Of a stretch of 64,000 bases of DNA, positions 27,605 to 36,917 are shown in pieces. A program made the position numbers and the translations under genes. A model generated the notes under the pieces. That model saw only the letters and a list, made by a program, of their open reading frames with translations. It was not told where the DNA came from and did no database searches. Positions within the stretch are counted from its first letter, which is position 1. Each line of letters begins with the position of its first letter. Source of the stretch: JAJPJE01 sp963848375 (GTDB taxonomy: Bacteria; Acidobacteriota; Terriglobia; Terriglobales; Acidobacteriaceae). The stretch lies in assembly GCA_963848375.1 (NCBI GenBank), contig CAWKDK010000029.1, positions 124,001-188,000 on the forward strand, given 5' to 3'.

Positions 27605-27666
27605 CATGCGATGCGCGCTGTTTCCCGCGCACAGGGATGATAACTCCGTTGCACTCTCCGCAGACA

Positions 27667-28778
27667 TTACTGAACTGCGGGTAGGACAAAGTCAGTCAGA
27701 ATCTTGTCTGTCTGCTCATGCATGCCACGGGTGTTGTAATTCGTGCTGGTGATGACCACGACCACGTCTTGCGCCGGGAACGCCAAAACTTTGTTGCCGC
27801 CATTACCAGACATGTAGAAGGCGGGGAAACTCTTCCCGCCGGACTTGAAATCTTTCAGCCACCAGAAGTATCCATACTTGGTATCGTCGTCGATCTGGAC
27901 GTGCGACTGCGTGGAAGTTTTCACCCAGGCCTCAGACACGATGCGTTTGCCATTCCATGTGCCGCCGTTCAGGTACAACTGCGCAAGTTTCAGCAGATCG
28001 CGACTGCGAAGGCCAAGGCCGCCACCAGTTTGCGCCGTTCCGAGTGGAGCGAATTTCCAATCTGTCTTCTCAATACCCAGTGGTCCGAACAGATTTGCAC
28101 GCGCGAAATCCGGTACTGGCATCTTCGTGGCGCGCTCCAAAACTGCGCCCAGAGTGCTGGCTCCGGCTGTGCAGTAACTGAAGCTGCGGCCATACGGGGA
28201 ATCCTGCGGCTTCGTGACCCACGGCGCAAATCCTTTGATCGGAAGATCGAGCGTGAATTTCACCCAGTCCTCGATCAGGTACATGCGCTCTTCGTTGCCG
28301 CGCGAGAAATTGTTCCAATCGTCACACTCAAGCAGGGAACTCATCGTAAGAAAGTCTTCGATCGTTATTTTGGATTTACGGGGATCGGGATTTTCGAGCG
28401 GTTGCTTGTCGGGAAAGAATGGAAGAATGGGAGCGCTGACACCGGTAGAGGATTTCTGATCGATCGCGATTCCAACCAGTATGTCGGTGATCGATTTCGT
28501 TGCTGATCTTGTGTCCTGCAGTGCATCTGGCTTGATCCGTTGAAGTAGTTTTCGTAAACAAGCTTGCCGTGGCGTGCGATCAGGACGCTGGTGATTTTCT
28601 TCAAATCGCCTGATTGGATCGCTGTCTCCATCTTGTTCAGCGGTTCGGCGGAAAGGCCTGCCTCCGCTGGTTTTGCGACGGACCATTCGTTGGTCGCGGT
28701 GTTCGAAACAGTGGGGGCCTGCGCTGCAAGTGAAACCGGGATACACAACAGGCACAGCAGATATGCGGGCAACTTCAT
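27667..28778 (-). CDS. secreted serine hydrolase, beta-lactamase family (frameshifted)
   Basis: A class C beta-lactamase/penicillin-binding-type serine hydrolase. The leader is MKLPAYLLCLLCIPVSLAAQ. The nucleophile motif is RSATKSIT (SxxK), followed by SYCTAGAS in the YxN position. Between LVYENYFNG and PDALQDTRSATKS the frame changes near 28530 (one lost base or two extra). Corrected length is about 370 residues. The ATG at 28778 has AGGAGG ten bases upstream; another ATG three codons earlier is too close to it. Family members are esterases, D-peptidases or lactamases, so the substrate is unknown. Confidence 0.8.
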
Positions 28779-28923
28779 CGAGCGCATGCCTCCTCTGTGG
28801 ACTGCATGTAAGACGCGCCAGTTCCTCGAACGTTTAACAGACCACGCCACTACCTTTGGCCCGACAAACAGACCCGTCAGTGCTATACTCGCGCGCGCAA
28901 AATTTCTTCTTGCGAGGTACGAC

Positions 28924-29437
28924 ATGCAAGGGATACGAGTTCGGAGTCTGATCCTGGCGATTATTTGCAGTCTGCTCTCCGCAGTTTGTTTAGCGCAGGG
29001 TGGCGACCAGATGAGCTACGCATCGGTCTCGACTACCAAGTTCGCGCCGCTCGCGGTGCTGCCGTCTTGCATGACGATCTCAGCAGTGCATGGAGACCCG
29101 ACCCAGGGCGCCGCGACAATATTGGCGAAAACGACTGCTGGTTGCGTGATCCCCTGGCATTGGCATACGGCGAATGAGCAGCTCATATTCGTCGGCGGGC
29201 AATGCGACGGTGGAGACCAAAGGCGCCGCTGCCCACGACATGAAGGGCGGCGATTACGTCTTTCTGCCGGCAAAGCAGGTCCCATCAGTTCACCTGCACG
29301 GCGACGTGCGTGTTTTATGACTTGATCGACTGCGGCTTTCGATATCCATTATGTAGATAAGGATGGGAACGAAATCCCTACCGCGCAGCTATTGAAGAAG
29401 CTACCGAAAGCCGGTGCCGCCAAAGAAGAGTCAATAA
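28924..29437 (+). CDS. secreted cupin-domain protein (four frameshifts)
   Basis: ATG 28924 opens a signal peptide (RSLILAIICSLLSAVCLAQG) and then a cupin core: CVIPWHWHTANEQLIFVGG, with the metal-type His pair, continuing as NATVETKGAAAHDMKGGDYV, AKQVHQFTCTATCVFYDLID and FDIHYVDKDGNEIP. These pieces lie in successive frames. One extra base at each of about 29204, 29281, 29338 and 29434 would restore a single 169-residue protein ending at TAA 29435-29437. Such cupins often follow acidobacterial signal peptides; the ligand is unknown. Decay is possible, but the regular +1 pattern favours sequence errors. Confidence 0.6.
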
Positions 29438-29623
29438 TAACTCCGAGGGGCGGCCGCGAAGCCGGTTGCAGCCCCGTAAATTCTTCCTATTCGAGGGAAA
29501 GCCCTACGCGGCGCGACTATTGGCCTGCAGGTACTTACCTAGAAAAATCAGCAGCTTACGGTTCAGCTACTCTGGCATCTGGCTTGCCCTATAAGCGGTT
29601 AAGAATTGCTCCCGGAGTTGACC

Positions 29624-30460
29624 ATGTCTCAAGAACTTCCTGTACGACCCTCGCATTTGGGCATCATCGCCTCGTTGCTGCTAGTAGTTGCGGCACTCGG
29701 ATACGCGTGGCATGAGCGCGGTGTTTCGGCACAGTTAAGTGCCCAAAATGCACAGATCTCCACAACGCTGGACCAGACCCGCAACCAGATGGACGCGCTG
29801 AATTCACGCCTGAACCAGTTAAGCGAAGCGCAGACGCAGCAACAGGCTGCCGCCGCGGAAAAGCAGTCGGCTGCTCATCCCGCGGTAGTCGCGAAATCGA
29901 ACCATAAGAGCGCGCATGCGGCCGTTCGGCACGACGATCCTCGGTGGAAGCAGTTCCAGGCTAAGCTCGACGAGCAGCAGAAGGCGATCGACGCTACCCG
30001 ACAGGATCTCGCCGGAACTCGCACGGAGCTTTCCGGTTCCATCGCCTCGACTCACGAAGAACTGGTCGCGCTGGAGCGCAAGGGCGAGCGCAAGTATTAC
30101 GAATTCGATCTGGACAAGTCGAAGCAGTTTTCGTCGCAGGGACCGGTCGGAATCCGCCTGAAGAAGGCCAACATGAAGAGCCAGTATGCGGATCTCGAAC
30201 TGATGGTGGACGATGCGAAGCTTTCGCAAAAGCATGTGAATCTGCTCCAGCCCGTAGTCTTTTACGCTGCTGAAGGCGGGCGTCCGGTGGAACTGGTGAT
30301 CAACAAGGTGACGAAGGATCACGTGCACGGGTACGTGAGCGAGCCCAAGTATCGCCAATCGGAACTGGCTGCACGACGGCAAATCAGAACGGCGTGGCTG
30401 CGGAACAGCGACAGCACAGCGACTGCCCCACAACGCCAGAAGCTCGAACTTCCAAAGTAA
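29624..30460 (+). CDS. membrane-anchored coiled-coil protein
   Basis: A 278-residue protein with one N-terminal transmembrane helix (HLGIIASLLLVVAALGYAWH), then a Gln/Ala-rich coiled coil (residues about 35-160, e.g. QLSAQNAQISTTLDQTRNQM) and a beta-rich C-terminal domain (FSSQGPVGIRLKKANMKSQY; VELVINKVTKDHVHGYVSEP). The ATG at 29624 has GGAG seven bases upstream. I do not recognise a named family. It could span the periplasm as a tether or scaffold, which is inference. A strong terminator follows. Confidence 0.65.
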   Translation: MSQELPVRPSHLGIIASLLLVVAALGYAWHERGVSAQLSAQNAQISTTLDQTRNQMDALNSRLNQLSEAQTQQQAAAAEKQSAAHPAVVAKSNHKSAHAAVRHDDPRWKQFQAKLDEQQKAIDATRQDLAGTRTELSGSIASTHEELVALERKGERKYYEFDLDKSKQFSSQGPVGIRLKKANMKSQYADLELMVDDAKLSQKHVNLLQPVVFYAAEGGRPVELVINKVTKDHVHGYVSEPKYRQSELAARRQIRTAWLRNSDSTATAPQRQKLELPK

Positions 30461-30494
30461 GCTTGATTTCAAATATTCTCCCTGCTTCACAGAG

Positions 30495-30519
30495 AGCCCG
30501 GCCGCGTGCCGGGCTTTTT
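30495..30519 (+). terminator. rho-independent terminator
   Basis: AGCCCGGC (30495-30502) and GCCGGGCT (30508-30515) form a perfect eight-pair stem with a five-base loop, followed by TTTT. Confidence 0.88.
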
Positions 30520-30635
30520 GCGTCACAAATCGTTCCACGATGTGGAGCAATATTCTTTTGATCTTTACTTGCCATTAACCGACCCGCAACGGAATCAGCT
30601 TACCTTTCGTCCACCACCTTTATGGAGGATGGAAG

Positions 30636-32672
30636 ATGGATGTGCAGGAGTTTGTTCCGAAGAAGTGGCGAGTGGCGGCAAGTGCTGCGTTGTTCTCGCT
30701 GGCGATTCAAACCGTTGTTCCGGTAGCTGCCGTTGCGCAGACCGACAATTCCAATAAAACTCGCACGCCGATCAAACATGTAATCGTGATCCTCGGCGAA
30801 AACCGAACGTTCGACCATATCTTTGCAACCTACAAACCCAAGAAGGGTGAGACGGTAAAGAATCTGCTTTCCGAAGGCATTGTGAACAAGGACGGAACAC
30901 CAGGTCCGAACTTCTTCCTGGCGAGTCAGTGGTCGGCAAAAGACACCCACGCCGATAAGTACCAGATCAGTCCCAGCGACAAGACCCTCTACTCTAAGCT
31001 GCCGCCGGCGATGGTAGGCGGACCAACTAATCCACTTTTCAGTTCAGTTGCACAAGCGAAGGCAATCGAGAACGGTTTGCCCGATGACTACTATGTTTAT
31101 CTCACTACCGGCGGCACAGGCCAGACCGGGCACGTGCCGGATGCTCGCATCCCAAATGCAACCAATCTGCCGCCGGGACCGTTTCAGCTGACTTCCGCTA
31201 CGCTTCCTTACGACGCGTACACGGCCAGCCCCGTGCATCGCTTCTACCAGATGTGGCAGCAGATGGATTGCAATGCCGCGTACGCGACCACATGGAATCC
31301 CAGCGGCTGCCGCTCCGACCTGTTTCCATGGGTTGAAACAACGATTGGTGCCGGATCGAATGGCAATGCGCAGGCTACGGGTTTCAATGACGAGAGCACC
31401 GGAGAAGGTTCCACGGCGATGGGCTTCTACAACATTCTGAATGGTGATGCGCCATACCTGAAATATCTGGCGGACCACTATGCGATGAGCGACAACTACC
31501 ACCAGGGCGTGAACGGCGGAACCGGCGCGAATCACGTCATGCTGGGAGCCGCGGATGCGATCTGGTTCAGTGATGGCAATGGCAATCCGGCCGTTCCACC
31601 ACATAAGCAACTGGTCGCTGCCGGCTCGAAGAACGCTGGCGTGGTAGACGAAATTGAGAATCCGAATGCGCAGCCGGGGACAAATAACTGGTACACGCAA
31701 GATGGTTACGGCGGCGGCTCGTTCGGCTCAATGTCCTTCGGTGGCGGCACCTACAGCAATTGCTCGGACTCCGATGCGGCGGGCGTTTCGTCCGTGCTGA
31801 ATTACCTGTCCTCGTTGCAATATGAAGTGGATCCGAAGTGTGCTCCCGGACATTACTACCTGCTCAACAATTACAACCCTGGGTACTACGGCGATGGCCG
31901 CAGCGCATACGCGGACATAACTAATCCGAACGAGACCGTTTTCACCATTCCACCATCACCTCTGCGAACCATCGGCGATGCGCTCATCCAGAAGAACATC
32001 TCGTGGGCGTACTACGGCGATCAGTGGAACGCTTATCTTGCGAATCCCGACAACAACTATGTGACGCCCGACAACACCTACTGCAACATCTGTAACCCGT
32101 TCCAGTACGTGACGTCGATCATGACCAGCGTCTCCGGCAGGTCGCATCTGAAAGACACCACCGATTTGTACGCGGCGATTGCCAACGGCACGCTTCCCGC
32201 CGTTTCGTATGTGAAACCTGATGGATACCTGGACGGCCATCCGGCCTCTTCGAAGCTGAACCTGTACGAAGGTTTCGTGAAGAAGATTGTGGACGGAGTG
32301 CAGGCGAATCCAGAGTTGTGGAAGAGTACCGCGATCTTCGTGACCTTTGACGAAGGCGGTGGCTACTACGACTCAGGCTACATCCAGCCAGTCGACTTCT
32401 TTGGCGACGGAACCCGAGTTCCGATGATCGTAGTTTCGCCGTGGACGAAGGCAGGCCACATCTCCCACGTGTATTCGGATCACGCCTCTGTTGTGAAATT
32501 CATCGAGGCAAACTGGGGATTGAAGCCGTTGACTGACCGCAGCCGCGACAATCTGCCTAATCCGAAGGCCGAAAAGGGCAATCCGTATGTTCCCAGGAAC
32601 AAGCCCGCAATTAGTGATCTGATGGATCTGCTCAGCGTTGGGGATCACGACGGGGATCATGACCGCGACTAA
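30636..32672 (+). CDS. secreted phosphoesterase, phospholipase C/acid phosphatase family
   Basis: A 678-residue exported enzyme of the bacterial phospholipase C (PlcC/AcpA) family within the alkaline-phosphatase superfamily. After an N-terminal leader (WRVAASAALFSLAIQTVVPV) it starts the catalytic core with IKHVIVILGENRTFDHIFATY, where Glu-Asn bind metal and Thr or Ser acts as nucleophile. Later metal/active-site blocks are SDNYHQGVNGGTGANHVML, IFVTFDEGGGYYD, GTRVPMIVVSPW and VYSDHASVVKFIE. Substrates may be phospholipids or phosphomonoesters; the sequence does not decide. It has its own terminator. Confidence 0.88.
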   Translation: MDVQEFVPKKWRVAASAALFSLAIQTVVPVAAVAQTDNSNKTRTPIKHVIVILGENRTFDHIFATYKPKKGETVKNLLSEGIVNKDGTPGPNFFLASQWSAKDTHADKYQISPSDKTLYSKLPPAMVGGPTNPLFSSVAQAKAIENGLPDDYYVYLTTGGTGQTGHVPDARIPNATNLPPGPFQLTSATLPYDAYTASPVHRFYQMWQQMDCNAAYATTWNPSGCRSDLFPWVETTIGAGSNGNAQATGFNDESTGEGSTAMGFYNILNGDAPYLKYLADHYAMSDNYHQGVNGGTGANHVMLGAADAIWFSDGNGNPAVPPHKQLVAAGSKNAGVVDEIENPNAQPGTNNWYTQDGYGGGSFGSMSFGGGTYSNCSDSDAAGVSSVLNYLSSLQYEVDPKCAPGHYYLLNNYNPGYYGDGRSAYADITNPNETVFTIPPSPLRTIGDALIQKNISWAYYGDQWNAYLANPDNNYVTPDNTYCNICNPFQYVTSIMTSVSGRSHLKDTTDLYAAIANGTLPAVSYVKPDGYLDGHPASSKLNLYEGFVKKIVDGVQANPELWKSTAIFVTFDEGGGYYDSGYIQPVDFFGDGTRVPMIVVSPWTKAGHISHVYSDHASVVKFIEANWGLKPLTDRSRDNLPNPKAEKGNPYVPRNKPAISDLMDLLSVGDHDGDHDRD

Positions 32673-32697
32673 ACGATTCGTTTAACAGAGCAGTAAA

Positions 32698-32730
32698 AAG
32701 CCCGGCAGACATCGCCGGGCTTATTTTTTT
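32698..32730 (+). terminator. rho-independent terminator
   Basis: AAGCCCGGC (32698-32706) and GCCGGGCTT (32714-32722) form a nine-pair stem, followed by ATTTTTTT. It ends the phosphoesterase transcript. Confidence 0.9.
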
Positions 32731-33147
32731 CAGAGATCGAACGCGCTACTAGCGATGCAAGGGAAACGCAGTCTGCGCCACCGCTACAAAGATACGCATC
32801 AAGCGAACAAAGAAGCTTTGCTCGGAATGCGATTGAAAATTCTGGCGCATTTTCATGATCGGATCTTGCGAGAAGGATTCTCAGCGCTTCATTCTGGCCG
32901 AGAGGCACAAGTTGCCCGTTGCGGCGCGTGAGGGTCATCGTAATTCTCATAATCAATAAAGATGCAATCGGAATGCCGGAGGAGAGTACCTGAAACCAAT
33001 CACTTGTGAAGCAACTCACAGCGGGATGTGCGCAAGATCTTGCACATGCAGGGAAAATCTTCCAGCGACGCGTGTCAATTTGAGTCAGACCGTTTGTTGA
33101 TCCCGAAGAATGTTGAGCCTGCGTCACTGCTATGATCGAGAGACGGT
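32731..33147. promoter_or_regulatory. upstream region of the NHL gene
   Basis: About 420 bases. A leftward frame overlaps most of it but lacks a start site and family likeness. The clear feature is the CRP-type palindrome at 33005-33020. No promoter boxes could be fixed. Confidence 0.4.
33005..33020. promoter_or_regulatory. CRP/FNR-family operator
   Basis: TGTGAAGCAACTCACA matches the TGTGA-N6-TCACA consensus at all ten arm positions. It lies about 128 bases upstream of the NHL gene start. Confidence 0.6.
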
Positions 33148-34161
33148 ATGCAGTGTCACCGGCGCATTTTCGTATTCCTAGCAGCTCTCTGCTACGTAGC
33201 GATCGTTGCTGCTCAAGATAGAACGAATCAAACTCCTGATCCTCTCACCTTCGTACGTCAATTCTCTTCCGCGCAAGATGTCAGACGGAGCCACCCTGCC
33301 CTCGACAAGACGCTGGATATCGTTGCCGGCCCGAAAGACGAAACTCAAACGACCGATGTGCTGCAAAGCCCGAGAGCAATAGCGGCTGACTCGGAGAAAC
33401 GGGTGTTCGTTGTTGACGCAGGCTCACACGCGATCCACGTGTTTGACTTCGCTCGCGCGAAATATTCACTTTTGCAAGCCGACGATCGCATGCAGTCACC
33501 CGTGGGAATTGCAGCCGATCAACAGGGAACCCTGTATGTGACGGACAAGAATTCCCGCAGCGTGCTGGTCTTTGATCCTCGAGGAAAGTTCAGCCGTGAA
33601 TTGATGAAGACGCATGGCAGCGAGTCTTATTTTGAGGAGCCACGCGGGATTGCGATTCACAGGCACAGCGGTCGCCTCTATGTATGCGATGGCCCGCGGG
33701 GCATGGTCATTATTCTCGACCAGCGAGGCAGAGTGTTGGGACACATCGGCAAACGCGGTGGTGGAAAAGGCCAGGGAGAATTCAGGAATCCGGTGCAAGT
33801 AGCCGTGGCTAACGACGAGGTCGTCGTGCTCGACGCCGGCAACTCCCGGTTCCAGGTATTCGATCTGCAAGGACACTTTCGACGAGAAACGCCCGCGGTC
33901 GACGCCGATGCGCGATCCGGCTTAGCAGCCGACCAAGCTGGCAATGTCTACATCACTGATCCGAGCGTTTCACAAATAGAGGTCTTTGGTCCCGATGGCC
34001 ACCCGCTCTATCGTTTTGGACAGACCGGCCAGGAAGCCGGACAGTTCAATGGACCTGAAGGATTGTGGATCGAAGCAGGATGTTTATTCGTGGCGGATAC
34101 CGGAAATCGACGCGTGCAGGAATTTCGAATTAACGGGCAGACAGGAAGTGCATGCCAGTAA
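33148..34161 (+). CDS. secreted NHL-repeat beta-propeller protein, copy 1
   Basis: A 337-residue protein with a signal peptide (RRIFVFLAALCYVAIVAAQ) and a six-bladed NHL-type propeller. Repeats read LQSPRAIAADSEKRVFVVDA, MQSPVGIAADQQGTLYVTDK, FEEPRGIAIHRHSGRLYVCD, FRNPVQVAVANDEVVVLDAG and FNGPEGLWIEAGCLFVADTG. NHL propellers bind proteins or other polymers. Three close architectural relatives lie next to multihaem cytochromes at 41952, 47382 and 59307. This copy converges on the response regulator, eight bases away. A periplasmic or surface scaffold role is inference. Confidence 0.85.
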   Translation: MQCHRRIFVFLAALCYVAIVAAQDRTNQTPDPLTFVRQFSSAQDVRRSHPALDKTLDIVAGPKDETQTTDVLQSPRAIAADSEKRVFVVDAGSHAIHVFDFARAKYSLLQADDRMQSPVGIAADQQGTLYVTDKNSRSVLVFDPRGKFSRELMKTHGSESYFEEPRGIAIHRHSGRLYVCDGPRGMVIILDQRGRVLGHIGKRGGGKGQGEFRNPVQVAVANDEVVVLDAGNSRFQVFDLQGHFRRETPAVDADARSGLAADQAGNVYITDPSVSQIEVFGPDGHPLYRFGQTGQEAGQFNGPEGLWIEAGCLFVADTGNRRVQEFRINGQTGSACQ

Positions 34162-34168
34162 GGATTTG

Positions 34169-35636
34169 CTATCCCGCTCTTTGCGCTTCGCTGGCTTCGT
34201 CGGTGGATTCATCCTCGGCGCGCATCAGCCCGTACTTCTTCAGCTTGTAGCGTAAAGCGTCACGGCTGATGTCCAGCAGCTTCGCGGCGTGAGTCTGATT
34301 GCTATTCGCCTGGCGCATCGCCATTTCAACCAACGCGCGTTCCACCTCTTCCAATGACGTTCCGCCTTCGGGGATCGTAAGCGGCGGCAAGGAGCGGCCA
34401 TTCGGTAGCAATTGGCCGTCGGTAGGGCCGGAGATTTTCTCGAAAGCCGTGAGACCCGAGTGCTGATGCCCCACTGCGAATGGCATATAGGTTGGGCGCA
34501 GGAACTGTTCTTCTTCCAGGATCATCGCGCGTTCAATTGCGTTCTTCAGTTCTCGGACATTGCCCGGCCAGTTGTGAGCGAGCAGCAGTTTGCGTGTTTC
34601 TTCGGTGATGCCGCGGACACTCTTGCGGAACTTCTTGTTGTAACGCTCGATGAAGAAATCCACCATGGGCAAGATATCTTCACGGCGCTCGCGAAGCGAT
34701 GGAAGGAAGATGGAGATGATCGCCAGACGATAGAAAAGGTCCTGGCGGAACGTACCTTCCTGCACCATTTTTTCCAGATCGCGATTCGACGCTGCGATCA
34801 CCCTCACATTTACCTGCATGTCCCGGACGCCGCCCACGCGCCGGATAATCTGGTCTTCCAGCACGCGCAGCATCTTAGCCTGCAGCAGACGGCGAGAGTT
34901 CGCCAATTTCGTCGAGGAATAGCGTTCCCCCATCGGCGACCTCGAACAGGCCCTTTTTCATTGCCTTCGCATCGGTGAAGGCGCCGCGCTCGTGTCCGAA
35001 CAGTTCGGCTTCCATCAGAGTTTCGGGGATGGCAGAGCAGTTCACGGCGACGAATGGCTTTTCCTGACGGGAGCTGGTGTAGTGAATGCCTTTGGCGATC
35101 AGGTCCTTACCGGTGCCGCTTTCGCCTTGAATCAGGATAGTGCTCGCCTCGCTCGCTGCCACCTTGCCGACGAAGCCCATCACATCCTGCATCTTCTTGG
35201 ATTCGGCGATGACCTCGTGGACGCCGGTTCGCCGCTTGACCTCGCCCCGTAACGTTTCCACTTCGGTTCGCAGGCGGTTCGCTTCAAGGGCGTTCTTTAC
35301 GGTGACGCCGAGCTCGTCGAAATCCAGGGGCTTGCCAATGAAGTCGTACGCGCCCAGCTTGATCGCCTGCTTAACGTCTTCTAATTGCGGGTCGGCTGTG
35401 ATCATGATCACGGCGCGCGCGTTTTCGCGGATATTCTTCAGGACTTCCAGGCCGCCAATGTCGGGAAGGCGTACGTCCAACAGGACGAGGTCGGGACTTT
35501 CAGCTTGTGCGACGCGGATACCAGTGTTGCCGTCGGGGGCTTCCATGACTTGATAGCCCCACTCCTGGCATTTTTGGCGCAGCGACCAGCGGACGAGCTT
35601 TTCGTCGTCAACTATTAAGACTTTTTCGAGAGGCAT
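34169..35636 (-). CDS. NtrC-type sigma-54-dependent response regulator (frameshifted)
   Basis: A 488-residue regulator after correction. The receiver domain has the phospho-acceptor Asp in DLVLLDVRLPD and the Lys in DFIGKPLDF. The AAA+ domain has Walker A GESGTGKD, the sigma-54 contact loop GAFTDA (usually GAFTGA) and FLDEIGEL. An extra base at 34889 breaks the frame there; it continues with LLQAKMLRVLED, NWPGNVRELKNAIERA and a Fis-type helix-turn-helix (THAAKLLDISRDALRYKL). It lies 23 bases downstream of the kinase gene. Targets unknown; the cytochrome cluster is a guess. Confidence 0.9.
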
Positions 35637-35659
35637 CCCTCCCTAGATTACTACGGAAG

Positions 35660-36820
35660 TCAGGCGCTTGCCGCCATTTCAGGCTGGGGGCGGCGAAATG
35701 GCAGTACTAACGTAAAGGTACTGCCATGACCAAGGTCACTAGTTACCTCGAGTTTGCCGCCGTGGTCTTCGACGATGCGGCGCGCCAGAGGTAGTCCTAA
35801 TCCGGTTCCGTGGCCCTTGGTGGTGAAGAAGGGACGGAAGATATGGGTTAGGTTTTCGGGGGCGATTCCCAGTCCGGTGTCGTTGATGGAAACCGAAACC
35901 GTGTTCTCGTCCGACTGGGCGAGCAGAACCGAGACTCGGCCGGCGCCATCGAGCGCCTGAATGGCATTCAGGAGAAGGTTCAAAAGCACCTGGTGGAGTT
36001 GACGGGGATCGTGCTCAACCAACCCCAGTTCCGGCGCTTTCTGGAATTCGATCTCGATGGGCTTGGACAAGACGTGTTGTCGCGCGAACATGACAGCATG
36101 CTCCACAGTCGTGTTCAGATCCGCGAGTTGATACTGAGCCGGACGTGGACGCGCCGTCTCCAGCAGATCGGAAACGATGCGGTTGATCCGCATTACCTCT
36201 TCCTGAACGTCTTTCACGACGTCGCAGGCGGGGCTGGAGGGCGGCAGATCCCGCCCAACGATTTGCATGACGCCGGCTATGCCAGCCAGCGGATTGCGAA
36301 TCTCGTGTGCCAATCCGGCGGCCAGTTCCCCCAGGGTTGCCATGTGCTCGGCCCGCGACATCTGTGTGCGGTGCAGGTGCTCGATCTCCTGTCGGCTCTC
36401 GCGCAACTGCTGGACCATGTTGTTGAAATTTCGCCCCAGATCACCGATATCGTCGTTGCGATCGCTGAACCCAACTTGCACGTTCAGATCGCCATCGGCC
36501 ACGCGCTGAATTTTGTCCTGCAACTCCAGCATTGGACGCCGCACAACCACAGCAAGGGTGATTAACAGGATGCCGCAGATGACTATGGCCCCAGCAGCCG
36601 CTACAAGAAGGACTTTCTGGCGCTCGTGTGGAAGCAGGGTGAGCGTGGCGAACAGGAACACCAGGACACCGTTGAGAAAGGCCGCCGCTACTGGGATTAG
36701 GGTCTTGGTCTGCCAGTTCAATCGCACGAGCTTGCGGTGCTTTACGGAGGTAGTCCGCAAGTCGGGCATGCCGACCGAAGCTGATGTGGAGGCCATACTA
36801 TTCAACTCTTCCTGTTCCAT
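35660..36820 (-). CDS. membrane histidine kinase with HAMP domain
   Basis: A 386-residue sensor kinase. Two transmembrane helices (PVAAAFLNGVLVFLFATLTL and VLLVAAAGAIVICGILLITL) enclose a loop of only a few residues, so there is no periplasmic sensor domain. HAMP, then the phospho-acceptor His in LAAGLAHEIRNPLAGIAGVM. The ATPase shows the N box QVLLNLLLNAIQAL, G1 DTGLGIAP and G2 GHGTGLGL. It probably phosphorylates the response regulator just downstream. The signal may be membrane-derived, given the short loop. Confidence 0.9.
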   Translation of the reverse strand: MEQEELNSMASTSASVGMPDLRTTSVKHRKLVRLNWQTKTLIPVAAAFLNGVLVFLFATLTLLPHERQKVLLVAAAGAIVICGILLITLAVVVRRPMLELQDKIQRVADGDLNVQVGFSDRNDDIGDLGRNFNNMVQQLRESRQEIEHLHRTQMSRAEHMATLGELAAGLAHEIRNPLAGIAGVMQIVGRDLPPSSPACDVVKDVQEEVMRINRIVSDLLETARPRPAQYQLADLNTTVEHAVMFARQHVLSKPIEIEFQKAPELGLVEHDPRQLHQVLLNLLLNAIQALDGAGRVSVLLAQSDENTVSVSINDTGLGIAPENLTHIFRPFFTTKGHGTGLGLPLARRIVEDHGGKLEVTSDLGHGSTFTLVLPFRRPQPEMAASA

Positions 36821-36917
36821 TCTGCTTGACCCAGACCCAATGGGATTCGGTCTTGCTGGCGGGACCCGACCATTCGAGCCCCGCCGTCCTCAGGAGGTCT
36901 GCCTGAGCTTTAAAAAC

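Noticed and set aside
32669..33127. - strand frame of 152 codons between terminator and NHL gene
   Set aside because: It includes the terminator and the CRP-type site, has no leader or ribosome site, and no family likeness.
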